Shown: in pieces, positions 43,601-51,689 of the stretch
Position numbering within the stretch: position 1 is the first letter of the stretch
Layout of the letters: each line of letters opens with the position of its first letter
Origin: Terebella lapidaria
Taxonomy: Eukaryota; Annelida; Polychaeta; Terebellida; Terebellidae
Assembly: GCA_949152475.1 (NCBI GenBank)
Contig: OX424564.1
Location: forward strand, 22,628,165 to 22,692,164
DNA: 64,000 nucleotides
Direction: 5' to 3'
The notes under the pieces: generated by a model
Seen by the model: the letters and a program-made list of their open reading frames with translations, nothing else
What the model was told of the DNA's origin: nothing
Databases searched by the model: none
Position numbers and translations under genes: made by a program

Positions 43601-45684
43601 AACACGGGAATGCAGACGGGATGTCCAGATGCCGACAGTGCCGGAGACCGGATTGTCCCGCCCCTCGCCACACCACAAGACCCGAAGGAGAAGAGGAGGC
43701 CTGTCCGACTCAGGAGGAGTGTCCCCTACCCCTGGAGGACCTCTCTGACGAGGATCTGCTTCCACCGATCAGCGGAGAAGGATGGAGCCCCGGAGGACCT
43801 CAAGTTAACATCTTGCGGGAGGTCCCTGTGGAGCCCTGGACGGAGGACTACTATTGCGGAGATGGAGTTGGGATATTCCAGATCTGGGAGGTGCGCTGCC
43901 AGGAGGACCCGAGGACGACTACCCAGCCGACCGAGGAATGCCTGCCTGACCGGAGCCCCCCACAGACGGAGGAAGGAGCCAGGAGCGTCTGCAGAACCCT
44001 GCATCAGCTCCGCCCCTCTGCCTGGGTTTGGTTTCTCCTGATGATGCTCCTCGCACTGCATGGTTTGGGACCGGAGGTTGTGGCCGGAGCAGCGATCGGC
44101 GCGACGGCCGACGTGTGGATGCGCTGCCGAGAGGAGCCCTTCCTGGACCCATGCCCCAACCCTGTGCTCCGAGATCCAGACAAACAAATGCTAGCTGTCA
44201 CGCGGGCTATGGCTACGAGAGGACGCCGGAATCCGATGGAGGGAGCCCCGGAGGCCCAGGTCCTGAATGGTTATTCCCAGGAGGACCTAGTGACCCTTCA
44301 ACGAGCCGACCCTGAAGTTGGAGGCATCCTCGGGTGGAAGAATATTTTCACTGAGAGACCTGCATGGCCCGAAGTCAGAACAAAAAGTCAGCAAATGAAG
44401 ACTCTGTGGCAACAGTGGGACCAGCTGGAGCTACGTGATAGGCTTCTGTACCGGCGGTACCAAGCGGCTTGCCAGAACGCACCAATCCATCAACTGGTCG
44501 TTCCACAGGTCCTGAGACGCGCCGTCATGAAGGAGGTCCACACCGGCAAGCTGATGAGTCACCAGGGAGTCACCAAAACAGTCCACCGACTAAAAGCGAG
44601 AATGTACTGGCCGGGTATGACGAAGGACGTGGAGCGTTGGTGCCGGGAGTGCCTGAAGTGTAGTGGGAGAAAGCCGCGACCGGGGCCCAAGTACCACCCC
44701 ATGGGAAATCTACCGGTAGGCGATCGGCTAGAAAGGGTGGCCATGGACATTTTGGAGCCTGGAACGATCACCAATTCTGGGAACCGGTATATACTGGTCG
44801 TGGGTGATTATTTCACCAAGTGGACTGAGGCCTACGCTCTACCCAACCATGAGGCTCAGACGGTGGCGGACGTCTTTGTGACTGAGTTCGTGTGCCGCCT
44901 GGGAATGCCAGCCAAGATACACACCGACCAGGGACGAGAGTTCGAGAGTAAGCTTTTCCTTGAGATGATCAAGATCCTAGGAGGGGAGAAGACTCGGACG
45001 ACCCCTTATCACGCCAAATCAGACGGGATGGTCGAGCGATTCAACCGGACCCTGCTGAACCTTCTGGCCGTGGTCGTGGACGAGAACCATGACGACTGGG
45101 ACGACCATCTGCCCTACGTGATGGCGACTTATAGAACATCAGTACACGAAAGCACCGGGTGTACACCATTTCGAATGATGATGGGACGGGAGGCAACCAC
45201 CCCATTGGACCTGAGGTACCGGACGAAACCGGACGATTTGGGAGGACCAGTCCCCGAGTGTGCGTCCGAATACGTCGAATGGGTGAAGGAAGCCACCATA
45301 CAAGCTCACGAGACTGCCCGAGAGTGCCTGAAGACGGCTACGGTGCGACAAAAGCGCCATCATGACGTAAAATCAGCCGCTCGACATTTTCCGGTGGGCA
45401 CCTGGGTGATGTATTGGTACCCTCCAAAGGCTAGACCAAAACTAGGACTAGGGTGGACGGGACCTTATCTCGTTGTGAAGTCTCATCTCGGATGGATGGT
45501 GTCCATACAAGATCGACCCGGTGGCAAGATTAAAGATGTCCACATTGACAATATAAAAAGGTGCTGGTTCACCCCTGAAACCGACGCCTGGATACCCAAT
45601 CCGGACGATGTGACCCCAGTCCGGACCCCCAGTGATGACGAGGGACGAGTGGAAAACAGCGGGAATGCAGTCCAAACGATGTAA
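40612..45684 (+). CDS. pol of element B (fossil)
   Basis: A 1,690-codon ORF. In order: three 18-codon repeats of QTDGAVERLMPRGDVKEM type (40,838-40,990), protease with LVDTGASSTVL (near residue 267), reverse transcriptase with YLDDVVCLG (near 744), RNase H with DTDASGYGVGGVLSQ (near 891), a Cys-rich then hydrophobic stretch (near 1,140-1,170), an HHCC zinc domain, and an integrase core with D, D and E motifs (MDILEPG, TDQGREFE, MVERFN). Continuous throughout. Typical Ty3/gypsy order. Confidence 0.92.
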   Translation: MGHWQVCARLHRREARRRREEHIARGEFLVSQIFNRFFRCASEVTGWAQEELEDRILDYLEGKPVNTDGSANVQQTDGAVERLMPRGDVKEMQTDGAVERLMTRGDVDEMQTDGAVERLGTHGDINEVSASSKENQQVTTLRLEAAKQQGPPYATEPQAAVKEETEGRWSGMTKGPAQQLLLVDDSLLIRSGGSEGSDSLKTDREDQGGASLWVDDSLLIQGGVPEESGSSLKIDRNGQVVSLSAGARGTLAWYAACHVMGKATRMLVDTGASSTVLDECLFDQMDDEHKAMIRQTRIRLRAATGDYLQVQGEMTVQLLLGTRLVSADVLVAKLGIPGVLGLDVLQQIGGQLDLRKGEWQVGDTTVVMSSGHEDAVYTLVTEETVVLPPFSEMMVDLKLTGSEGGVPKAGLVQSAREPLEDDPLVVGRALVRPRGRLVPVVLLNAGAGACTVLMGTILAELHGIEAVIDLGFRPDGGKTTQNEPKREQWYREESGREHEPLTPNSTKWRNRTPEQPETRVHAMHAEPSTKTPECPEHLEPLLEGMHPNLTEKEVEVVSDLLRRHQQVFMGPDGRLGRTSLAKHVIDTGDHPPIKQPLRRAPYYQQELIEDEVDKMLKADVVEPSDSPWSSPIVLVKKKDGALRFCVDYRRLNDVTRKDAYPLPRVDESFDTLSGGRYFSTLDLASGYWQVEMDDRDKEKTAFTTRSGLYQFKVMPFGLATAPATFERLMELALRGLQWKRCLIYLDDVVCLGKTFQEAVDNLEDVFRRLQAAGLKLKPAKCELFRQQVNFLGHVVSDRGIQCDPAKVEAVTKMVPPTTLTELRSFLGFVGYYRRFIPDFATRAGPLNHLLKKEVNYHWSEAHQQAFEALRQPLTEHPLLVYPDMDQEFILDTDASGYGVGGVLSQVQDGRERVIAYASRTLRDTQRNYCTTKRELLAVVSMIHHFRHFLWGRAFLLRTDHASLKWLLNFRDAEGMIARWAARIASYAFRCEVRPGVQHGNADGMSRCRQCRRPDCPAPRHTTRPEGEEEACPTQEECPLPLEDLSDEDLLPPISGEGWSPGGPQVNILREVPVEPWTEDYYCGDGVGIFQIWEVRCQEDPRTTTQPTEECLPDRSPPQTEEGARSVCRTLHQLRPSAWVWFLLMMLLALHGLGPEVVAGAAIGATADVWMRCREEPFLDPCPNPVLRDPDKQMLAVTRAMATRGRRNPMEGAPEAQVLNGYSQEDLVTLQRADPEVGGILGWKNIFTERPAWPEVRTKSQQMKTLWQQWDQLELRDRLLYRRYQAACQNAPIHQLVVPQVLRRAVMKEVHTGKLMSHQGVTKTVHRLKARMYWPGMTKDVERWCRECLKCSGRKPRPGPKYHPMGNLPVGDRLERVAMDILEPGTITNSGNRYILVVGDYFTKWTEAYALPNHEAQTVADVFVTEFVCRLGMPAKIHTDQGREFESKLFLEMIKILGGEKTRTTPYHAKSDGMVERFNRTLLNLLAVVVDENHDDWDDHLPYVMATYRTSVHESTGCTPFRMMMGREATTPLDLRYRTKPDDLGGPVPECASEYVEWVKEATIQAHETARECLKTATVRQKRHHDVKSAARHFPVGTWVMYWYPPKARPKLGLGWTGPYLVVKSHLGWMVSIQDRPGGKIKDVHIDNIKRCWFTPETDAWIPNPDDVTPVRTPSDDEGRVENSGNAVQTM

Positions 45685-45697
45685 ACGATGACGGGAG

Positions 45698-45815
45698 CGT
45701 TCGCGGAAGAACCGTTCGCGGAGGCAGCGTTCGCGGAAGCAGCGTTCGCGGAAGTACCGTTCGCGGAAGCACGTTCGCGGAAGCAGCGTTCGCGGAAGAA
45801 CCGTTCGCGGAAGCA
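45698..45815 (+). promoter_or_regulatory. Internal GTTCGCGGAAG array before the third ORF of element B
   Basis: Eight GTTCGCGGA cores about 14-16 bp apart start 14 bp after the pol stop codon. About 65 bp further on is a TATA box (CTATATAAGC, 45,881-45,890), and the ATG of the third ORF is at 45,924. The order and the TATA sequence copy the LTR promoter. Confidence 0.75.
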
Positions 45816-45880
45816 AGCGAAAAACGTTATTTCGTTCCACGACAATGTTTTTTCCCCCAGATCCCTGGTCCGCGCCTTTT

Positions 45881-45890
45881 CTATATAAGC
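45881..45890 (+). promoter_or_regulatory. Internal TATA box for the third ORF of element B
   Basis: CTATATAAGC, 34-43 bp before the ATG at 45,924; the LTR has CTATATAAGG. A splice-acceptor-like TTTTTTCCCCCAG lies just upstream (about 45,848-45,860). Confidence 0.6.
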
Positions 45891-45923
45891 AGGCCGGCCT
45901 ACGATTCCGTCATCACTTCAACC

Positions 45924-47012
45924 ATGAACACACCAACTCTGCAGATCATTGAGATACCCGCATTTGCAGACGAAGATTTCGGGGACGTTCCAGATTTCGA
46001 CTTGGCTGACTTTCTGCCCCTTGAAGTCGACAAGATGAGCGACCCACCTACCAAGCCTGACCGAAAGCGGGAGCGCTCGAGGAGCCGGGAGCGTCGTGAG
46101 GAGCCCCGAGGAGGTCGACGGTCCCCTGCCCGGAAGTTGTCCACCGAGAGAGGGCGACGCTGGTGCAGCCCCTGCCGGATCCACGTGACGGCATCCAACT
46201 TTAGCCGACACGTGGCGACCAAACACACGCAGAAGGAGGGGCGGCACCTCTGCAAGATGTGCAGCCAGCGATTCGCCCGCCGAGCTGACAGAGACCGGCA
46301 TGAGACGTCGCATGCCAGCGGCAACACCCTCAAGCCAGGACGGAGGAGGACGACGACCGACACGCCCGTGTCCGACCCCCGAGATGGTCCGACTACTGTG
46401 TCTGCCCCTGAGCTGAAGACTGTCAGCTTTGCGGCCAGCGGGACGACCAGCTCCACGCCGTCAAGCCCCCGGGAGGACGCCCCCAGGTCAGAGGACGCCC
46501 CAGACCCCGAGGACGACCCCCCGAATAGCGAAGAGGAACCGGAGTCTCAGCAGGAGCGGAGAGAGGCGGAATCCCCGGAGGCCCCCACCCCCGAGGACGA
46601 CGGACCCCCCGTTCCCAGAGACTCGGCCCCTACCTACAAGCCCCTAGACCTGAGTTGGTACCTCAAGCCCGTTCCGGAGGAGGAGGACCAACTGCGACCG
46701 TATGTGGAGGGCCTGGGCAGAGCGGTCACTGCCGGAGAGAAGGCCCTGGAGGACCTGGCATCCACGATAGCCATGGGACGACGCCACCTCACCCAAGCGG
46801 AGGCTCGGCTCCAAGCCAAGGAGGAGCAGAGACAGCTCGAGGCCGAGGTGCTGCAGCTGCGAGGGGAGGCCTCTCAACGAGAGAAGAGCCACCGGAAGGA
46901 GCTGCGAGCCCACGTCCGAGAGACCAAGCTGCTCCGGGAACAGCTCCGAGCATATACAGACACTCGGGACAGGCTGGCGGAGACGTCCGAAAGCGAGGTG
47001 GATCGCCAGTGA
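45924..47012 (+). CDS. Third ORF of element B: double C2H2 zinc-finger and coiled-coil protein
   Basis: 362 codons between pol and the 3' LTR. An acidic N-terminus (DEDFGDVPDFDLADFLPLEV) has the look of an activation domain. An Arg/Ser-rich basic patch follows, then two C2H2 fingers (CSPCRIHV...H...H and CKMCSQRF...H...H), a Pro/Glu/Asp-rich segment, and a C-terminal coiled coil (from about residue 280, heptad-rich, ending DRLAETSESEVDRQ). No signal peptide or membrane segment. Acidic region, fingers and coiled coil suggest a dimeric DNA-binding regulator. It stands directly behind its own array and TATA box, so it could bind the array (inference). The layout matches the third ORF of element A, though the sequences are far apart. 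Confidence 0.78.
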   Translation: MNTPTLQIIEIPAFADEDFGDVPDFDLADFLPLEVDKMSDPPTKPDRKRERSRSRERREEPRGGRRSPARKLSTERGRRWCSPCRIHVTASNFSRHVATKHTQKEGRHLCKMCSQRFARRADRDRHETSHASGNTLKPGRRRTTTDTPVSDPRDGPTTVSAPELKTVSFAASGTTSSTPSSPREDAPRSEDAPDPEDDPPNSEEEPESQQERREAESPEAPTPEDDGPPVPRDSAPTYKPLDLSWYLKPVPEEEDQLRPYVEGLGRAVTAGEKALEDLASTIAMGRRHLTQAEARLQAKEEQRQLEAEVLQLRGEASQREKSHRKELRAHVRETKLLREQLRAYTDTRDRLAETSESEVDRQ

Positions 47013-47132
47013 AGTGGAGGGAGAGAGCCCTGTAAACATCAGACAGGCAGGAAAAGACGAAGAAGGAGGAAGAAGAGAAAAGAAGAGAGAGAAAGGATCA
47101 ACGGGGACGTTGATCTCCAGAAAGGGTGGAGT

Positions 47133-48019
47133 TGTAACAAAACCATGCAACTGCCGCGCTGAAACGTTCGTTAGGAACGGTCACGTGATCTACAAAGTCC
47201 ACTTGCGAAGACACCGTTCGCGGAAGAACCGTTCGCGGAAGCACGATTGCGGAAGCATCATCAGCGGAAGCATCGTTCGCGGAAGAACCGTTCGCGGAAG
47301 CACGATTGCGGAAGCATCATCAGCGGAAGCATCAGTCGCGGAAGCACCGTTCGCGGAAGAGGAGCCTTCGCGGAAGAACCGTTCGCGGACGCAGTCTTCA
47401 CCACGTGGAGAAGAGTGCGGAAGATACGTTCGCGGACGAAGATGCGCGCGCAGCCACCCTGGCTATATAAGGGAGAGCGGACGGCCGCTCTGAGAGCACT
47501 GCAACAGCGACATCGACCGTGGGGAGATCGTCACCGCCACAGCCAAGGGACTCGACGAACTCCGTGCGGACGACTCCTTCTTCAGGGCCTTAGAGTCAAC
47601 CGAGATTAGACCGACTACCTGGAGAAACCATTCGACTAAACGGGACGGGAAACTTCAACGGGAAGGGACAGAGAGACGCCGCCGGCTAAGAACTCTTTTT
47701 AGTTGTGCACTATTTATTTTTGAAATGTGATCGTACAGTGCTCCATGTCTGAACTTCATATTTGTACGTCACGTGGGTGACCAGCCATACAATTGTAAGT
47801 TGATTTGATGTATATAAATCTTCAATTTATTTACATCTGAGTTGCTTCTTGCCTAAGTGAAGCCGGTAAGCTACGGAGTGATGATACACCAGCGTTGGGG
47901 AACGCCAGATTAGTGACGGCTCTCGAATCACAACGAGCGGGAGTTACATAAAGTCTATACGATCAGAGAAACCAGGTTTTTTGGGCCACACCGAAAACAA
48001 GTCATTACCAAACGTCACA
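47133..48019 (+). repeat. 3' LTR of element B (887 bp)
   Basis: Almost identical to 37,123-38,017, with the TATA box at 47,463-47,471. A purine-rich tract, CCAGAAAGGGTGGAG, precedes it. Confidence 0.93.
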
Positions 48020-48404
48020 ATTGCCTCCTTTTGGAGCCTCAATACAGTTGAAGTACATGTATATTCTAAGGGAGTATCCCTTGTCACGTTGTGTAAAAAT
48101 CTGATGGTGTAAGGCTATCAGGCCCTGTGCATTTAAGGGGTGATATTGAACTTTACATATATATATATTTACATAGTATTTGGGGGTTGTTTGACACTGA
48201 AGCCCAAACGGGGTTATTTCATTGTAAGTCCGAAATGTGGCATTGGATATTTTGAGGGTTGTAATACTGATTCGGTGTCCAGATTTAATTGCATGCGCTT
48301 GTGAATAAACAGCCGATTTATTAAAGTTTATACCTGCGTGGCTATCAGTTTGTTCATCACACACACACACTTGAGTAGACCTGTGGTCCCGCTTGGTCGT
48401 TACA
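48020..48404 (+). repeat. 3' LTR of element A, second part
   Basis: Continues the interrupted LTR from ATTGCCTCCTTTTGG to GGTCGTTACA, matching 26,615-27,000 with one or two differences; includes the AATAAA signal near 48,304. Confidence 0.92.
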
Positions 48405-48507
48405 GTAGTACTCTTTACTATGTGTTAGTAATTACAACAAGTGTACAAGACTACATACTCAGTTTGCTGCCATTCAAAGCGGAATTGAGACAGACTTGTC
48501 TAGTTAC

Positions 48508-49140
48508 TCACGTCACATAAATTTCTTCGACCGTGTTGGACAATTTTGATTTTCCCTGGATCGTGACTTGAAAGCTTCCCCGTTTGCACGCTTTGCATGC
48601 TCCGAGTTTTTGATGTATACGACGGATCAAGGATCCATGACATAGTTGACTCTTTTGTGAGTGAGCATGTAGGCATGTAGGCACCAGTTGAAAGGTGTAC
48701 TGAGCCTGAACTCCAAGTGTCTTGAGAGCATTCTTGACAAAGTGCAGTACTTCCATACCATCGGTGAGAACTGCTGATTGTGGAACATCTTCAACTGGCT
48801 CATGGTAGTCTTCGAGGATGTTTAACAGAGGCACCTTGGTTGTTTAAGCAGGAACTCCAGCTGTGTTGGCCAATGTCCATAGCAGTGACCATAATGGGAC
48901 TGCATCTTTCATGTTCAGTTGACAATTTCGAGCAATAACTAGCATTTTTGCAAATAGACTCCGATCAGCTTGTATAACCTTCTATTGTAAATTGTATGTT
49001 GCAACCACCTTTGTTGTCTTTGTTTGCACGATGATGCTGAATGTCTTCAAAGATAATTTTGGCAGTGTGGCAATCAAGTTGACTTTGTTCAACAAAATAA
49101 GATTCACCATGAAGCTTCGTTTGTAAATAAAACTGCTTCA
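48508..49140 (-). pseudogene. Minus-strand remains of an uncharacterised transposon protein
   Basis: Read on the minus strand, 48,834-48,508 is open for 108 codons (MPLLNILEDYHEPVEDVPQS, then AVLTDGMEVLHFVKNALKTL). The same frame extends upstream across a TAA (48,844-48,846) into ADRSLFAKMLVIARNCQLNM. A further piece in another frame lies at about 49,140-48,975. From memory, the LFARMLIIA...LLHLLE...DGM arrangement is typical of a large family of uncharacterised proteins in cnidarian and mollusc genomes. Its DGM, EEAD and DTDVLVL blocks recall PIN/FEN-type nucleases; only the first part is visible here. At least one stop and one frameshift make it a pseudogene. It lies between the inverted arms, so it is probably the gene of that transposon. 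Confidence 0.5.
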
Positions 49141-49649
49141 TTTGTCTCCTGCAGTAGGTAGATCATGTAATATGTGTCATTGACTGTGATTCCAGATGCT
49201 GTGTTGACGAGAGTCTTATGTTCATCTCCGAGTACTCAATGGGTAGACCCTGCCTACAATGATGCCCAACACTTTGTGTATATCTCCTTCATCCTTCTGA
49301 TTGACTGTACAACTGACATCTTTCTGTGGATTTCTTATATGAACGCCTGTCATTTTTCTCGCAAATCTGCAGGATCATTGTTCTATCATGGGTTATGATT
49401 ATCCAACGTTGTGCAGCACCACGGTTGACTGATGCCAACTATACGCCCTGATTAATTAGAGTCCAGGATATTGTATGTTCGATGGTTTGGTAACAACTGC
49501 TTGTGTGAAAACAGTTTCCTATCATCGCCGAACATAGAATCCCCCTTTGTGCAGTCTGCATGTTACTCTGTGGTGTGACTCGGACAGAATACCACTAGTC
49601 ACTCTGGTGATTTTGGCAAACTACTGCTGGTACACTTGGTGACTGATTC
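49141..49649. other. Interior of the DNA transposon, nothing further recognised
   Basis: Stop-rich on both strands; may include more decayed minus-strand coding sequence. Confidence 0.3.
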
Positions 49650-50455
49650 TACCAAGTATCAATGGTATATCACTTAACCACATAAACATTTATTAAACCA
49701 CAAATGGTGAACTTTCTAAGATGCCTACATTTCGTACACAACCAGTAAATCATTATGGTCCAATTTTGGGATTTTTTTTCTTGTTTTGATGGGAAAAAAA
49801 TTACATCTCGACCTGATTATTGCATGATATATTTGAAACGATGATTCGTATCATTTGACTTCAAAATAATTATTCTAGCAGAGTTATATGTGAGAGTATA
49901 ACTAGTTTTGTCAAATTTGAGAATATCATGCGATCACGGAGTTCACTAGGGGGTATTGTTTGGTTCATTTGATTACTAGCAGTAAACTTGGTTAAGACCT
50001 TTGAATGGTTTATTTTGGCAGTATGGTATATAATCTGGGGTAATTTTAGTGAAGTTTTCGTAAAGATAAAATAGATTTGTGAGCTGAAACACCCATTTTC
50101 GCAGGTCTCAGATTGTGAAATCGAAGGCAATTTCGGACATATTATTATGTGTTTTCATGTTATAATACAAAACTTACACCATGAACTGCTCTAGATGGTA
50201 TTTTTCTTGATTTGCCATGTAATTCAAGACATTTTGACACCAAAATGATAACTATAGCTTCATTATTCACGATTCAACAGTCTTTTATGTGAATTTCAAA
50301 ACGAAAAAAATAACCGCGGCTTCGTCCGTATATAAAATTGTTAGAATTTTATGAAAAAATTTAAATTTTTAATGTCATCCGGGCTAATACTAACCAGTAA
50401 GGACCCTACTTTGACCTCAGCATGGGTGACAGGCAGTAACATTCCATCCCCCCTA

Positions 50456-50947
50456 TCGTCATTTCTAAGGCCCTTTATAGAAAACGTGCCTAGACTAGCA
50501 GCGGAATATGCAGACAGGCGTATAAACGCAAGACAACAAAGAATATACCTACGACATTTCGTACTAACCCTACGTATGGTCGTGCAATGCGACGTAAAGG
50601 CCACGCCCCCTGGTTATCATTTCTGCCTACTGCACGTATGAAATAAAATTTCAGATCCTGGGTGTTTCGAAATGAATCTACTTTGATGATTTCAGCGTGT
50701 GAAAGTAAACACAAGATAATGCTGTTCCAGAAAAAACGCGAAAAAGGCATGACAAAGATGACACTAGCTGCGCATTCAGTACATGTGTCCATACAACTCA
50801 TGATACACCACGATTTGTCCTGGTGTTGGCAGGGGAATACGCAACAACACACAACTATGCTCGGTCAGTGCTGGCGTAAACTCGGCACCAAGTCTGTGGT
50901 CCTTTGTTTCCTTGACCCCTTCTGTGTGATAAGTACCGTGCCCGGCC
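50456..50947. other. Spacer outside the right inverted arm
   Basis: CG-rich words (CCTACGTATGGTCG and the like) up to about 50,640, then AT-rich unique-looking DNA. No gene seen. Confidence 0.35.
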
Positions 50948-51038
50948 TTGTTGACTGGACCATGGCAGGCCCTCTTAAAAGAGGCACCGCTCCGGGAGGT
51001 GCCTATTTGAAGAGGGCCCGCCATGGTCCAGTCAACAA
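50948..51038. repeat. 91-bp near-perfect hairpin
   Basis: The left arm starts TTGTTGACTGGACCATGGCA and the right arm ends with the reverse complement TGCCATGGTCCAGTCAACAA apart from one base. The arms remain paired through CCCTCTT/AAGAGGG and GGCACC/GGTGCC to a short loop near 50,992. The arms are about 40-45 bp with few mismatches, and weaker pairing may extend a little outside. Could be a precursor-like RNA hairpin or the core of a small palindromic transposon. Confidence 0.85.
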
Positions 51039-51395
51039 AGCCCTGTACAGTGTACATACTTCATCAGCTCATACAAGACGCGTTTGTTTGCGTACTAGCG
51101 AGTCATTTCATCATTGCCCAAACCTAATTCGTTTGACGCCATGGAACCTTGGTCGAGGCCAATATAATGTAGACGAGAAGGTGAACAATAAATGTGGGGA
51201 TACTGTTGAGTCCCAAGTCTAAATTCAGCAAGACACTGAAAGGTGACAGCACAAGCAGTGGGCATGGGTGTGAATGTAAAACCCTACTTGTATTCATGAT
51301 TCATTTATAACCGGGATTGATATATTAATCATTATCATGCTAAACATCCATTAGATGCAGACATCAAAATTTGGTAAATACCGTGTTGTACATCG
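51039..51395. other. Unassigned spacer
   Basis: No gene or repeat recognised. Confidence 0.3.
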
Positions 51396-51680
51396 TTGAA
51401 AATTACGAGAACAGCAAGATTACATAAGATAACTCTTTCGTGTATACGTGATATGCGGTGGGAAATACGTGAGTACCTTGAGGGTGTGGAACTCACAAAA
51501 AGTTGTCGTATATCCGCCGTGCATACGCCGTATTCATGCCGTATACACGCCGTATACACGCCGTATATACGCCGTATATACGCAATAATATATTCGCGGA
51601 AGCGACACGACAAAAGAGTAATCGTGGGTACCGTGAAAGAATCTAACATGTTTGATTTTTTTCACGGCAGTTCACGTTAG
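51396..51680. repeat. CG-rich block with CCGTATACACG minisatellite
   Basis: Between 51,515 and 51,590 the 11-bp word CCGTATACACG / CCGTATATACG is repeated about six times in tandem. The flanks carry words such as CACGTGA- and CGTATAC-type text like those at 22,130-22,400, so it may be a small transposon of the same type. Confidence 0.5.
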
Positions 51681-51689
51681 TGCATCCAG

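Larger units (their letters stand above)
37123..48019 (+). mobile_element. Ty3/gypsy LTR element B (fossil), inserted in the 3' LTR of element A
   Basis: LTRs of 895 and 887 bp begin TGTAACAAAACC and end AACGTCACA, flanked by the 4-bp repeat ATTG (37,119-37,122 and 48,020-48,023). By eye the LTRs differ by one substitution and one 8-bp length change, so it is younger than element A, in agreement with the nesting. Gag, pol and a third ORF are all long and open. The element is 10.9 kb and looks whole. Confidence 0.93.
25217..48404 (+). mobile_element. Ty3/gypsy LTR element A (fossil), hosting element B in its 3' LTR
   Basis: Two direct LTRs beginning TGTAACAAATATGG and ending GGTCGTTACA bound an internal region with gag, protease, reverse transcriptase, RNase H, integrase and a third 3' ORF. 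The flanking 4-bp repeat GTAG (25,213-25,216 and 48,405-48,408) is its target duplication. By eye the LTRs differ at roughly five positions plus two small length changes in 1.78 kb, so the insertion is recent. The element is about 12.3 kb without its guest. It looks nearly whole, with about one break in its coding part besides the guest element. Confidence 0.92.
22441..50455. mobile_element. DNA transposon with 0.8-0.95-kb inverted arms, split by nested LTR elements
   Basis: About 22,441-23,400 and 49,650-50,455 are inverted copies. Both start, read inward, with a GGGGG(A)ATGGAATGTTACTG block, continue through CCCGGATGACATTAAAAATT and AACCGCGGCTTCGTCCG-type text, and end at a block with GGCATCTTAGAAAGTT. 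Without the LTR elements inserted at 25,217-48,404 the unit would be about 4.8 kb. Minus-strand coding remains occur on both sides of the insertion. The superfamily was not identified and the target duplication is not clear. Confidence 0.7.

Noticed and set aside
50662-51222. 186-codon plus-strand frame through the hairpin
   Set aside because: Its peptide mirrors itself across the hairpin arms, which shows that the frame is a product of the inverted repeat rather than a protein-coding gene.
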